In this document: one piece after another, positions 45,902 through 55,843 of the stretch
Numbering within the stretch: position 1 is the stretch's first letter
Layout: each line of letters starts with the position of its first letter
From: an uncultured Bacteroidales bacterium
GTDB taxonomy: Bacteria; Bacteroidota; Bacteroidia; Bacteroidales; Bacteroidaceae
Direction: 5' to 3'
Assembly (NCBI GenBank): GCA_937995875.1
Contig: CALKIW010000007.1
Coordinates: 35,865-99,864, forward strand
DNA length: 64,000 nt
The notes under the pieces: model-generated
The model's database searches: none
Told to the model about the DNA's origin: nothing
The model's input: only the letters and a program-made list of their open reading frames with translations
Made by a program: the position numbers and the translations under genes

Positions 45902-47332
45902 ATGAACTGGTTAAAAAAACATCCATACTTTCTTATAGGCTTGCTGCTACTGACAGCTTGTGACGACGAGGGAATAGACATACGCGATATAGAAGTTCCC
46001 TCCGGATACGCCCTGTCGGCAGGAACTGCCACCGTTTTTTTGAATTCTTCAAAAGCATTTGACACACCTGCCGAATGGTTATCGGGTGTTTATATGCACA
46101 GATTTCACAGTGGTGACGGTCTTTATGATGATATTCGCACCAGCGGAAATGAGGACGGCGGCGGGTTGGGGCCCGTGTATGCAGGTTATTCCTGTGGCAG
46201 CTGCCATCGCAATGCGGGTCGCACCAAGCCTGCGCTATGGAGTGACGGTGGATCGGGGAACTACGGTTTCTCGTCCATGCTGGTGTATATAACACGCAGA
46301 AACGGTGCATTCTTTCCTGATTACGGACGTGTGCTTCACGACCAAGCTATTTACGGCGTGAAGCCAGAGGGTAAACTTCGTACAAAACTGCATTTCAAGA
46401 AGTTCCGTTTCCCCGATGGTGAGGAACACGAGCTTTGCTATCCTGAATACGAAATATATGAATGGTATGCAGACAGCATTTCTCCTGACGAACTGTATTG
46501 CACCGTACGTATTCCCCTTCGCCATGTAGGCATGGGACAAATGATGGCACTTGACCCTGCGGAAAGAGAAGCATTGGCAGCTCGAAGCAACTATCCGGAG
46601 TACGGCATAAGCGGGAAAGCTAACTATATTATGGAGCGCGGAGTAAGAAGGCTGGGCGTTTCCGGCAACAAGGCACAACACGCCGACCTCACGGTAGAAC
46701 TCGGCTTCTCCAGTGATTTGGGCGTGACAAACAGCCGTTACCCGGAAGAAATCTGCGAAGGGCAGAGCCAGATGCGGAGCGGAAGCATGATGGGGCTTTC
46801 GTATGATCAGCTTGATGTATCAACAGAAGATATGGAAGATGTCGATTTATACCTGCAATCGCTCGGCGTTCCTGCCCGTCGCAATGTGAATGACAAGACC
46901 GTGAAGCGAGGCGAGAAGATGTTTTACGAGGCTAAATGTCATCTCTGTCATGTGCCGACACTGCATACCAAGCCTCGCGGTACGGAGTTGCTGAACGGAA
47001 CCACCCTGCCATGGCCGGGCAGACAAACCATTCATCCTTATTCAGATTACCTCCTGCATGACATGGGATCAGAGATCATGGGCGTCGGAATGAACGATAA
47101 CTACGTCAGTGGACTTGCGCGTGGCAACGAATGGCGCACCACTCCACTGTGGGGAATAGGATTGCAAGAAAAAGTCAATGGACACACCTACTTCCTCCAT
47201 GACGGGCGTGCCCGCAACTTCCTCGAAGCAATAATGTGGCATGGAGGAGAAGGCGAAGCATCGAAAAATATTTTTAAAAAGATGCCCAAATCAGATAGGA
47301 ACGCATTGATAGAATTCCTGGAATCATTGTAA
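45902..47332 (+). CDS. Di-haem c-type oxidoreductase, DUF1111 family, lipoprotein
   Basis: 476 residues. Lipoprotein signal with LTAC (Cys20). Two haem c sites: CGSCH (98-102) and CHLCH (346-350). The C-terminal half resembles di-haem peroxidase-like proteins, with GTTLPWPGRQTIHPYSDYLL, HDMGSEIMGVG and LWGIGLQEKVNGHTYFLHDG. DUF1111 proteins are often encoded beside imelysin genes in iron uptake clusters, as here. Haem attachment requires a cytochrome c maturation system; the one in this locus is broken. The reading frame itself is intact. Confidence 0.88.
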   Translation: MNWLKKHPYFLIGLLLLTACDDEGIDIRDIEVPSGYALSAGTATVFLNSSKAFDTPAEWLSGVYMHRFHSGDGLYDDIRTSGNEDGGGLGPVYAGYSCGSCHRNAGRTKPALWSDGGSGNYGFSSMLVYITRRNGAFFPDYGRVLHDQAIYGVKPEGKLRTKLHFKKFRFPDGEEHELCYPEYEIYEWYADSISPDELYCTVRIPLRHVGMGQMMALDPAEREALAARSNYPEYGISGKANYIMERGVRRLGVSGNKAQHADLTVELGFSSDLGVTNSRYPEEICEGQSQMRSGSMMGLSYDQLDVSTEDMEDVDLYLQSLGVPARRNVNDKTVKRGEKMFYEAKCHLCHVPTLHTKPRGTELLNGTTLPWPGRQTIHPYSDYLLHDMGSEIMGVGMNDNYVSGLARGNEWRTTPLWGIGLQEKVNGHTYFLHDGRARNFLEAIMWHGGEGEASKNIFKKMPKSDRNALIEFLESL

Positions 47333-47379
47333 TCAAAATTATCACGGCAAGGAACAATCATTAAATAAACAAGCAAGAT

Positions 47380-48594
47380 ATGATAAAAAAAACAATACTC
47401 TCCGCCTTCCTTATATTAATATGTATGGGAACAAAGGCGCAATATGAAACAGATACCGAAAACGGTGTGGTGTCGTTAGCCGGACGCGAAGGGTTTTCCA
47501 TAGAAACAAAGAAAGGTGACTTTTTGTTCAAGCCCTATTTGCTGGTACAGACCGACGCAAAGGTGAATTGGTATGATGATGAGGGATTGGACAAAGCATA
47601 CAATCAGGACAACATTGCCAACTCAGGTTTCGCCATTCCCTATGCAGTACTGGGATTCACCGGAAAAGCTTTCGAACGCGTAACTTTCAACCTTTCTGTC
47701 AATGCGGCAAAATCTGGTGGAGCACTGTTGCAGCAAGCGTGGTTCGATGTGAAGCTAAACAAGAGCATGGCCATTCGGGCCGGTAAGTTCAAGACACCTT
47801 TCTCTCATGCGTATCTCACAACTCTGGGAGAAACATTGATGCCGGTGTTGCCCACTTCCCTGACAAAGCCTGTCATCCTGCCTCACTCGTTAAACGCGGT
47901 TAGTCCAAATTTCGGCACAGGATTTAATTTGGGCGTGGAGCTTCACGGCATGTCGTCGAAAAAGTTCGGCTATCAGATAGGCTTATGGAACGGAACAGGG
48001 GCCTCTGTCAATTCAGACACAAAGACCTTCAGCGATGATTGGCACATTCCTTCCCTGCTTTATGCAGGCAGAGTGGCCTTTATGCCAAAGGGAATCATGC
48101 CGAGCACGCAGGGCAATCCAAACCGCCTGACAGAAGACAAGTGGATGTTGGCACTCTCGTCCTCTCTCAACGTGGAGAGCGAAAACGAAAGTACCAATGA
48201 TTTCCGTGCGGGAATGGAGTTTGCCATGCTGAAAAACAAACTCTATTTAGGCGCAGAGTTGTATTATATGCACGTTGGTTTTACCAAACGCCAGAAAATC
48301 AACGAAACCTTTAACTATATTGGTGGCTATATGCAGGGTGGTTATTTTGTGACCAACCGATTACAGGCAGCTGTCCGATATGACTTTTTCAACCGTAACG
48401 GGCTGGATAAAAGCGGTTTCCTGAACATACCGGCGGTAGGTTTCAACTACTTCTTTAAAGGCTGTAACCTGAAACTGCAAGCAATGTATGAGTACACCGG
48501 ACGCTCCGGCCACGCTAACCAATTAGACCGTGACAACGACAATCTTGGCTTGGCTACCCATTCCGGAACGGTTCGTCTTCAATATTCATTCTGA
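47380..48594 (+). CDS. Outer membrane porin, phosphate-selective O/P-like
   Basis: 404 residues. Signal peptide to about 20 (GTKAQ). EGFSIETKKGDFLFKPYLLV and FNLSVNAAKSGGALLQQAWF lead into alternating barrel strands; IRAGKFKTPFSHAYLTTLGE is the typical OprO/P-like strand-and-loop. It ends in GTVRLQYSF with terminal Phe, the outer membrane insertion signal. A second porin in the locus, and unlike the first one intact. Substrate not predictable; iron-locus context suggests a role in metal or electron-donor traffic. Starts 48 bp after the di-haem gene. Confidence 0.82.
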   Translation: MIKKTILSAFLILICMGTKAQYETDTENGVVSLAGREGFSIETKKGDFLFKPYLLVQTDAKVNWYDDEGLDKAYNQDNIANSGFAIPYAVLGFTGKAFERVTFNLSVNAAKSGGALLQQAWFDVKLNKSMAIRAGKFKTPFSHAYLTTLGETLMPVLPTSLTKPVILPHSLNAVSPNFGTGFNLGVELHGMSSKKFGYQIGLWNGTGASVNSDTKTFSDDWHIPSLLYAGRVAFMPKGIMPSTQGNPNRLTEDKWMLALSSSLNVESENESTNDFRAGMEFAMLKNKLYLGAELYYMHVGFTKRQKINETFNYIGGYMQGGYFVTNRLQAAVRYDFFNRNGLDKSGFLNIPAVGFNYFFKGCNLKLQAMYEYTGRSGHANQLDRDNDNLGLATHSGTVRLQYSF

Positions 48595-48595
48595 C

Positions 48596-48602
48596 AAGGA
48601 GG
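48596..48602 (+). promoter_or_regulatory. Strong Shine-Dalgarno sequence before the cytochrome gene
   Basis: AAGGAGG, 7 bp before ATG at 48610. Full-length matches to anti-Shine-Dalgarno are rare in this window and phylum. It supports 48610 over the ATG at 48606, which is in another frame. Confidence 0.7.
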
Positions 48603-48609
48603 TTGATGT

Positions 48610-49293
48610 ATGACCAGACACACTCTTTTCCTATCAGTTTTCTTTTGCATCCTCCTTACGGCTTGTGACGATGGGCGCATCTACGAGAAATCTGTGTCTG
48701 TGCCGGAAGAAGGGCGCGTCGTGAAATTCAAAGGGGAGATAACCGGTTTGGACAGTTGGTCTCCGGGCTATTCTGTCGTGATTGCAGGATTTAACGACAA
48801 AAGCGATTATGCCATTCTCAGCAAGTCAATACCCACCGCAGAAAGCCTGTCAAAAGGGATAATCCTTGCCGGTATAAACGACGACGTGACCGATATAGAG
48901 CTTTGTATCACCAACAGACTGCGGAAGCGTATTCTCACTTTGCGCAAATTCGACTGTCCGAGAACATCAGACACCATTCGGCTTGACGTCGGCTCATTGG
49001 ATGTCGGTATGTTTTCAGCCATACAAACAAACATCTTCAACACCACCTGCGCCAACTGTCACGGTGCCAGCAACCATGCTGCGGCGGGGCTGTTCCTGAC
49101 TGAGGGTAAGAGCTTTAAAGCCATCGTTGGGCAGCCGTCTGCAAAGGAGGAAGGGCGAAAAGTTGTTATGCCCGACCATGCTGAAGAAAGTGTGCTCTAT
49201 CGTGTGTTGGCAACCAATATCAGTAAGGAGTGGAAATACGACCACACTAAGGAAATTCTGTCTGATGAAATGATAGATATTTTGGAAAACTGA
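48610..49293 (+). CDS. Mono-haem cytochrome c-like lipoprotein
   Basis: 227 residues. Lipoprotein signal with LTAC (Cys19). An N-terminal beta-rich part (about 25-135) is followed by a small cytochrome domain with CANCH (147-151), SNHAAAGLFLTEGKSFKAIV and HAEESVLYRVL; a methionine ligand could be in VVMPDHAEES. It probably passes electrons to or from the di-haem protein in the same locus. 15 bp after the porin gene. Confidence 0.82.
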   Translation: MTRHTLFLSVFFCILLTACDDGRIYEKSVSVPEEGRVVKFKGEITGLDSWSPGYSVVIAGFNDKSDYAILSKSIPTAESLSKGIILAGINDDVTDIELCITNRLRKRILTLRKFDCPRTSDTIRLDVGSLDVGMFSAIQTNIFNTTCANCHGASNHAAAGLFLTEGKSFKAIVGQPSAKEEGRKVVMPDHAEESVLYRVLATNISKEWKYDHTKEILSDEMIDILEN

Positions 49294-49326
49294 ATTAACT
49301 ATGGAGCGAACAAATAAACCAAGCAA

Positions 49327-50460
49327 ATGATCAATAAAGAAAATACACTGACAGAATTATTTGAATATAAAGCGAATAACGGGGTTTCAGAATATCATGC
49401 CGTTATTCATGTGACCAACAGCAGTTTAACCTATCATGCGCAGGTTGAAGCATTGTTGAATGCGTATGACAAACTGTTGAAAGACGAACTTCATGGGGCG
49501 GTTGCCATTTTCAAACGATTTTTCCTCTCGGACGCAACCAACCAAGCCGATTATCTGACTGCTATAGAAATTGAATGTTCGGACTGTGCTCTTTCCATAG
49601 TGGAACAACCACCTTTGAACGGCACTAAAATAGCTCTGTGGGTCTATCTGCAAACAGGCATACAGACTAAGGTTTTGCCACACGAGATATTTGAAGTCAG
49701 GCATGGCAACTACCGCCATTTATGGACAGCCGGCAACTATAACAAAGCCGCAAACTCAGAATATCAAACCCGACTGTTGCTGAACGATTATATGATGCAA
49801 CTGATGGAACAAGGCTGCAAGTTGTCGAACAACTGCATACGCACTTGGTTCTTCGTGCAGAATGTTGATATAAACTACGCAGGAGTTGTCAAGGCTCGCA
49901 ACAAAGTGTTTGCCACTCAAAACCTTACCGACAAAACCCATTTCATCGCAAGCACCGGCATAGGCGGTCGGCATGCTGACCCGAAAGTCTTCGTACAAAT
50001 GGACGCCTATGCCGCAGACGGACTACAGCCCGAACAGATACGCCACCTCTATGCACCGACTCATCTTAATCCGACATACGAATACGGCGTTAGTTTTGAA
50101 CGCGGTACATATATTGACTATGGAGACCGCCGTCAGGTTTTCATATCTGGTACGGCAAGCATCGATAATAAAGGTGAGGTAGTGCATCCGGGAGATATTC
50201 GCATGCAGACGGAGCGTATGTGGGAGAATGTTGAAACGCTTCTGAACGAGGCCGACTGTACTTTTGAGCACGTGGGACAAATGCTCGTATATCTGCGCGA
50301 CATAAGCGACTACGATGCTGTGAAAGAAATGTTTGACCACCGATTTCCCAAAACTCCGAAACTCATTCTGGCAGCTCCCGTATGCCGCCCCGGTTGGCTG
50401 ATAGAAATGGAGTGTATGGCCGTAAAGTCACAAAACGACAAATGCTATCCTGCATATTAA
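49327..50460 (+). CDS. RidA/YjgF-like protein with N-terminal extension
   Basis: 377 residues, cytoplasmic. The C-terminal third has the RidA/YjgF fold pattern: FISGTASIDNKGEVVHPGDI, then MWENVETLLNEADCTFEHVG and MLVYLRDISDYDAVKEMFD. The longer N-terminal half resembles FkbO/Hyg5-type chorismatase relatives in having two RidA-like repeats. The RidA catalytic arginine position appears to be CRPGWLIEMECMAV. Such genes occur next to ccsBA in Bacteroidota; the link to cytochrome c is unexplained. 33 bp after the cytochrome gene. Confidence 0.75.
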   Translation: MINKENTLTELFEYKANNGVSEYHAVIHVTNSSLTYHAQVEALLNAYDKLLKDELHGAVAIFKRFFLSDATNQADYLTAIEIECSDCALSIVEQPPLNGTKIALWVYLQTGIQTKVLPHEIFEVRHGNYRHLWTAGNYNKAANSEYQTRLLLNDYMMQLMEQGCKLSNNCIRTWFFVQNVDINYAGVVKARNKVFATQNLTDKTHFIASTGIGGRHADPKVFVQMDAYAADGLQPEQIRHLYAPTHLNPTYEYGVSFERGTYIDYGDRRQVFISGTASIDNKGEVVHPGDIRMQTERMWENVETLLNEADCTFEHVGQMLVYLRDISDYDAVKEMFDHRFPKTPKLILAAPVCRPGWLIEMECMAVKSQNDKCYPAY

Positions 50461-50472
50461 CGCATATTGGGC

Positions 50473-51574
50473 ATGAAAAAAGCAATCGCGGCGCTCTACA
50501 TCACCCTTATCGCTGTCCTCGCAGCAGCTACATTCATTGAATATTCACAAGGTAGCGACTTTGCACAACGGTATATTTATCATTCGCCTGTGTTCTGTTG
50601 CCTATGGGGGATGTTGTCGCTGCTAACCATACACATATTATACAAGAAACGGCTGTGGCACAAGTTGGCCACTTTCATGCTGCATCTGTCTTTCATCATT
50701 ATATTGACAGGCGCGCTAATGTCTTTTCTGACCTCTAAGAAGGGCTACATCCACCTGCGTATTGGCAGTCCGGAGACTTGCTATGTAGAAGGAGAATGCG
50801 CTGTCAGCCATAAGCTGCCTTTTACCCTTATGCTGAATAGCTTTCGCGTGAAACACTATCCCGGCACCGATGCTCCGGTTGATTATGTGAGCCGTATAAC
50901 TTGCAGCTCGGCAGAGGGCAAGAAAGTAGAGGCCGTTATCTCCATGAACCATATTTTTAAGAAACAGGGATATCGTTTCTATCAATCTTCCTATGACGAC
51001 GATCAAAAGGGCACTTTGCTGAGTGTCAATTATGATCCGTGGGGCACCCCAACAACCTACATGGGCTATCTGCTGCTGGCCCTCTCCATGATTGCTGTTC
51101 TGTTGAGCCGCAAAGGGCGTTTCCGCACGCTGCTGCGAGAGGTATTTGCGAAATCGGCCAAACCGTTTTTGTGCGTACTATTGCTGTGCATGGCAACAGA
51201 TTCCTTTGCTTTGGATAAGATGCCCGTTATTTCCGATCGCGAAGCCGACAGCCTGTCGGCCACGCGATGAAGTGTGGCTGATGCAATTCAGTAAATTGCT
51301 GCTCTACCCGGCAGTGTTCTTCTTGGGCATAGGAATTTTTATCGGAGCAGTATGGGCAAATGTATCATGGGGACGCTATTGGGCATGGGATCCCAAAGAG
51401 GTGTGGGCACTGATAACGTTCATGCTCTATGGATTGGCTTTCCACGACAAGGCCCTTGTTTGTTTCCACCGTCCGCGCTTTTTCCACATTTACATGATAC
51501 TGGTTTTTAGTGCTGTCCTGATGACCTATTTCGGAGTAAACTTTTTCTTAGGAGGAATGCACAGTTACGCATAA
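50473..51574 (+). pseudogene. ccsBA: Cytochrome c biogenesis gene ccsBA with internal deletion
   Basis: ResB/Ccs1-like N-terminal part from ATG at 50473 to stop at 51270: three membrane helices, a periplasmic domain with FRVKHYPGTDAPVDYVSRIT and QGYRFYQSSYDDD, and another helix. After the stop, another frame to 51574 encodes the CcsA end: GIFIGAVWANVSWGRYWAWD, PKEVWALITFMLYG and MTYFGVNFFLGGMHSY, the haem-handling WWD-type region. The end of ResB and the first helices of CcsA are missing, and the frame changes at the junction near 51265. About 360 residues remain where fused CcsBA proteins have roughly double. It cannot be functional as it stands. Confidence 0.85.
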
Positions 51575-51628
51575 CAGATACGGCGCACAGAATACGGCGC
51601 AAAATCCTTATGATTTGTTGATTTTATC

Positions 51629-51996
51629 CTTACAAACCTATCACTATGCTTCGCGTATTTAAAAACAAAAAGGCTTTCGCCTGAAATACGCGATGTATGC
51701 GAAAGTTTATAAAAACCTGACTACCAGCATATTTCAAAAAACAAGCATTTTGACTCCAGTAGCGTCGCCTGCGTTTGACTATCAAACGGCACGACAATCA
51801 GGCCTTAATCGTGATGCGGATAAGCCGTTTTCGCACTGCCATTAAAGCCTTTCCATACTCTGGTTAGATAGTAGCCCCACCGCCATCACAACTTTCGTAT
51901 CACAAAGACTGATAAAAAACAACTGAAACATAGTCCTTTTTTATCCAGATGCCTCGTAAAACAGGCACTGAAAAACAGTCATTAAGTTTTACATAT
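51629..51996 (+). repeat. Dispersed 22-bp-iteron element, copy E
   Basis: Left end TTACAAACCTATCACT, then a 10-bp perfect hairpin TCGCGTATTT (51651-51660) / AAATACGCGA (51684-51693). ATCAAACGGC ends at 51790. Four 22-bp units: 51791-51812, 51813-51834, 51835-51856 and 51857-51878. The right block AACATAGTCCTTTTTTATC starts at 51927, 137 bp after the box. Between convergent genes. The other bases of the gap (51575-51628, 51997-52102) hold nothing I can name. Confidence 0.8.
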
Positions 51997-52102
51997 TAAT
52001 CAATATGATCGAGTGAAGTCCGGAATGAAGCACGCATAATAAAACACATTTGTCCTCTCTATTCCTAAAGGTTGGAGGGTGGTGTTACATCGTTTGTACG
52101 AC

Positions 52103-53242
52103 TTACTTGCAATAATAATAATACCAATAGGTTTGGCCATAGGTATCGCGGAGTTTGTTATTGCGCAGTCTGACGTCTTTATTTGTACGCCGTAGGGTTG
52201 TAAAATCTTCATAATCTGCTTCCAGCACCGGGTCTTTGTAAACTACGGAGGGGTGCAGAGTTTGGCGACTGTAAAGGATTAGTGCCTCCTTGTAATGTTT
52301 GGGGAGCGTGGAGTCTATCAGATAATATTTTGGCAGTGTGTTGGCAAAAGCATCTATATTACCATCAAGCAAAAAAGCGCATAAGAGCCAGTCGTGAGAT
52401 GCCTTTGTTGCCCGATTCGTGGAATGAAGCAAAGCGAAATAGTCTGTCGGATGCATTTTTTTGGGGAAAACCACACCAAGTTCTTTATAAACTTCTGTCT
52501 CCGGCACCATCATGAGTTTCACATTTCTGTTGTCCGGCAACATGACTTCCGACCCTCCCGTCAAGGGATATTCGAAAAGGCGTTCACCAAGATGATGCGT
52601 TTTGGACAAGGCATATATTCTGAGAAATGTCAGACTGCTGTCGGTCTTATGCTCTGAACTTCCGACACGTGTCGCTTCGTTATAATCTCCGGCCAGCAAC
52701 AAATTTTCCATTCGCATACGATGATGGAACAGCCGGTCGCTGCATCCTATAAAACAGGTCATGAGCATCAGCGCAACCATGAACAGAAGGTTTACCCAGA
52801 TGAGCGACACTACTCCGGCAGTTTTCGACTGCAGACGCATGGACTCTATTTGTCTGCACATCCATGCTATGCCAAAGTAGACTATCATCAGCAGCGGAAA
52901 AATCCAATACCAATGGCCAATATAACTTTCATGTTCCAGATTTGGAGATACATCCGTCAATATGCCCAACAACAAGAAAGAGGGAAAATATGTAAGGGCG
53001 TAAAAGTTGCCGTCGAGACGGATGAAAGCATAAATGAGTAATTGGAGCAGGCCGAGCACTAAGGTGATAAGGACAGCACCAATGGTGCGATCATAATGGG
53101 TAACCCCATGAGATAAAACGTGTTGGGTTACGGACAAAATATCTGCCTGATACTCATACAGATAAAAAAAAGAGAAAAGTATAAAAAGAACGGCACACAA
53201 CGCTCGTAAAAACGTTGTGCCCCGCTTTAGTTGATTCGTCAT
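52103..53242 (-). CDS. Polytopic membrane protein, DUF6057-like
   Basis: 379 residues from ATG at 53242 (a TTG five codons upstream is open but less likely). Four to five hydrophobic segments in the first half (about 12-32, 52-75, 82-102, 118-138, 150-172) with NLEHESYIGHWYWIFPLLMI, then a soluble helical half containing TPR-like helices (LLAGDYNEATRVGS, LTFLRIYALSKTHHLGERLF). I associate it with the DUF6057 family of Bacteroidota from general layout only. It is 19 bp after glgB and appears to be the last gene of that unit. Function unknown. Confidence 0.7.
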   Translation of the reverse strand: MTNQLKRGTTFLRALCAVLFILFSFFYLYEYQADILSVTQHVLSHGVTHYDRTIGAVLITLVLGLLQLLIYAFIRLDGNFYALTYFPSFLLLGILTDVSPNLEHESYIGHWYWIFPLLMIVYFGIAWMCRQIESMRLQSKTAGVVSLIWVNLLFMVALMLMTCFIGCSDRLFHHRMRMENLLLAGDYNEATRVGSSEHKTDSSLTFLRIYALSKTHHLGERLFEYPLTGGSEVMLPDNRNVKLMMVPETEVYKELGVVFPKKMHPTDYFALLHSTNRATKASHDWLLCAFLLDGNIDAFANTLPKYYLIDSTLPKHYKEALILYSRQTLHPSVVYKDPVLEADYEDFTTLRRTNKDVRLRNNKLRDTYGQTYWYYYYCK

Positions 53243-53261
53243 GAATTGAGTTGTCAATAAT

Positions 53262-55343
53262 TTACTTACGTCTTAATACCACTGCCGAACGGGCCGGTAT
53301 ATAAAGTTTAAGCCATCCCTTGTTGTCTTTGGCATAAAGATCATCGTGATTGGTGAAATGGGTGATGCTGTCGTCGGCAAAGCCGTTGCCTCCGAACTCA
53401 GCAGCATCTGTGTTGAGTTGTACCTCGTAGGCTCCCTCTGGCACCAAAAAACCATAATCGGTGAACGAACGGGTGGGAGAAAAATTGAACACAAAGATGA
53501 GACTTCCACGCATGAAGGCCAAAACCTGATCTCCATCGTTATGCCAAATTTCCTGCACGGGATAGTCGTTGAAGCCTTTCTCGCTCTTGATGACCTTGAG
53601 CATCGAAGCATCGAAGTCGCCCAAATAATGGTAGTCTAACTCCTTGTTGTCGACAAGGTTCCATTGACGACGGGCGTATTTGTAACTCCATCCGTTGCCT
53701 TCTCTCGGAAAATCTATCCATTCGGGGTGCCCAAACTCATTGCCCATGAAGTTGAGATAACCTCCATTCATGGCTGATGCGGTGGCCAAGCGAATCATCT
53801 TATGCAGTGCTATGCCACGATGCACGGTGCCATTCTCATCACCTTTCTTAAAATGCCAATACATATCGGCGTCTATCAGGCGGAAAATGATGGTTTTGTC
53901 GCCAACCAAAGCCTGATCGTGGCTTTCGCAATACGAAATGGTTTTCTCATCGGATCGGCGGTTTTTGATTTCCCAGAAAATGCTGCTCGGCTTCCAATCT
54001 TCATCTTTCAGCTCCTTGATAATCTTAATCCAATAGTCGGGGATGTTCATGGCCAAACGATAGTCGAAGCCATAACCGCCGTCCTCAAACTTGGCCGCCA
54101 AGCCCGGCATGCCACTCACCTCCTCTGCTATCGTGATTGCATGAGGATTGACCTCATGAATCAGGCTGTTGGCCAAGGTTAGATAGCAGATGGCGTTATC
54201 ATCCTGATGACCGTTGAAGTAATCATCGTAAGTGACAAATGCCTCTCCAAGCCCATGACTATAGTAGAGCATGGAGGTCACGCCATCAAAGCGGAAGCCG
54301 TCAAAATGGAATTCCTCGATCCAATATTTACAATTGCTGAGCAAGAAATGAAGGACATTGTCTTTGCCATAATCAAAACACAAGCTATCCCAAGCCGGAT
54401 GCTCACGGCGGTCTCCCGGATAAAAATATTGATTGGGGTCACCGGCAAAATTACCCAAGCCCTCAACCTCATTCTTCACCGCATGAGAATGGACGATATC
54501 CATGATAACGGCTATTCCCATATCGTGCGCGGTGTCTATCAGCTCCTTCAACTCCTCTGGCGTACCAAAACGACTTGACGGAGCAAAGAAAGAACTCACA
54601 TGATAACCGAAACTTCCGTAATAAGGATGTTCCTGAATAGCCATCACCTGTATGCAGTTGTAGCCGGCCTTGGCAATGCGGGGCAGTACATTGTTCTTAA
54701 ATTCAGTGTAAGTTCCTACCTTCTCGGCATCCTGAGCCATTCCGATGTGACATTCATAGATGAACAAAGGAGACTTTTGGGGTCGGAAACTTTTTGTCTT
54801 CCATTTGTAGCTCTGCTTAGGGGCCCATACCTGAGCAGAAAATATCTTGGTTGTCTCGTCTTGCACAACACGCCGTGCCCATGCGGGAATACGTTCACCT
54901 TCTCCACCATCCCATTTGATACGGAGCTTATACAGGTCACCATGCTTCATAGCCTTTGCCGGAAGTTTCAGTTCCCAATTACCGCTATCGCTGATACGAG
55001 TGCACCGATATTCCTCACACGTTTTCCAACCATTGAAATCGCCCACCAAATAGATGGCTGTGGCATTGGGAGCCCATTCGCGGAACACCCAACCACCGCG
55101 TGGTATTTTATGCAGACCGAAGTATTCGTAACCGCTGGCAAACCCGGAAAGAGACATCTTGCCATTCTGAGTCAATTGTCCTATCTTCCACGAGGCGTGA
55201 TCGTGGCGTCCACGTATTGCCTCCTCGAAAGGCTCAAGATAGGGGTCGTGAGCCACTATACCAATATGTGCCGGAACAGACGTCTCCCTTGATAGAGAGG
55301 TCTTTGGAACAGCTTTGTTTGATGTCTTTCTTTGAGTTGCCAT
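53262..55343 (-). CDS. glgB: 1,4-alpha-glucan branching enzyme (GH13)
   Basis: 693 residues. Makes alpha-1,6 branches in glycogen. N-terminal CBM48-like domain (about 65-180, FREWAPNATAIYLVGDFNGW), then the GH13 barrel with MDIVHSHAV, the nucleophile Asp353 in GFRFDGVTSMLY, acid/base glutamate in TIAEEVSG (407/408), and transition-state Asp476 in YCESHDQAL. The C-terminal beta domain ends with the usual SAVVLRRK. This layout is the eukaryote-like GlgB subtype common in Bacteroidota. 35 bp after yhcH. Confidence 0.95.
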   Translation of the reverse strand: MATQRKTSNKAVPKTSLSRETSVPAHIGIVAHDPYLEPFEEAIRGRHDHASWKIGQLTQNGKMSLSGFASGYEYFGLHKIPRGGWVFREWAPNATAIYLVGDFNGWKTCEEYRCTRISDSGNWELKLPAKAMKHGDLYKLRIKWDGGEGERIPAWARRVVQDETTKIFSAQVWAPKQSYKWKTKSFRPQKSPLFIYECHIGMAQDAEKVGTYTEFKNNVLPRIAKAGYNCIQVMAIQEHPYYGSFGYHVSSFFAPSSRFGTPEELKELIDTAHDMGIAVIMDIVHSHAVKNEVEGLGNFAGDPNQYFYPGDRREHPAWDSLCFDYGKDNVLHFLLSNCKYWIEEFHFDGFRFDGVTSMLYYSHGLGEAFVTYDDYFNGHQDDNAICYLTLANSLIHEVNPHAITIAEEVSGMPGLAAKFEDGGYGFDYRLAMNIPDYWIKIIKELKDEDWKPSSIFWEIKNRRSDEKTISYCESHDQALVGDKTIIFRLIDADMYWHFKKGDENGTVHRGIALHKMIRLATASAMNGGYLNFMGNEFGHPEWIDFPREGNGWSYKYARRQWNLVDNKELDYHYLGDFDASMLKVIKSEKGFNDYPVQEIWHNDGDQVLAFMRGSLIFVFNFSPTRSFTDYGFLVPEGAYEVQLNTDAAEFGGNGFADDSITHFTNHDDLYAKDNKGWLKLYIPARSAVVLRRK

Positions 55344-55378
55344 AGTATTTGTTGGTATTTAATGATTATTTAAAGTGC

Positions 55379-55825
55379 TTAGGCCTTTACCTTAAATATA
55401 GCTTTGCGAATTTGTGGTTGGTCGGAGATTCCGGGAGCATGACCGTCCTGAGGCATGAAGATTACAAACTGTCCCGGCTTGACAGTGACAAAGGTTTGAG
55501 AAGCAACGCCGGAAATCTTGCCCATATCGTTATCTTCGTTATAAACGTCGGCGGGCAACTCTACCATGGGAATATATCCATAAGTCTCAGGAGAACTGAT
55601 AGGTACCTGGACATCTATCATCTTTCTATGATATTCCATGTCTGCCTCTGTTGGAAGTTTTCCTTTCAGCGTCTGAACGTTTACAAAGACCTCATCACCC
55701 TTCAACAAATGTTTGCCGTCTTCGATTTCTTCCCACTTGTTGGCTTTCATAAAATCTACAACTTCCTTGAAAAGAGGATTTAAAGAAACATATTTCTCTA
55801 AATTATCCAATGTATCGATAATCAT
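55379..55825 (-). CDS. YhcH/YjgK/YiaL family protein
   Basis: 148 residues, a cupin-like single-domain family associated with sugar metabolism in Enterobacteriaceae (sialic acid and related operons). The metal-site motif is visible in MEYHRKMIDVQVP (about 67-79) and the second set in FMPQDGHAPGI. It sits between the MORN gene (18 bp) and glgB (35 bp), so a link to glucan or sugar handling is likely. Reaction not established; an anomer or epimer conversion is often suggested. Confidence 0.88.
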   Translation of the reverse strand: MIIDTLDNLEKYVSLNPLFKEVVDFMKANKWEEIEDGKHLLKGDEVFVNVQTLKGKLPTEADMEYHRKMIDVQVPISSPETYGYIPMVELPADVYNEDNDMGKISGVASQTFVTVKPGQFVIFMPQDGHAPGISDQPQIRKAIFKVKA

Positions 55826-55843
55826 ATTGCTTAGGTTTATATT

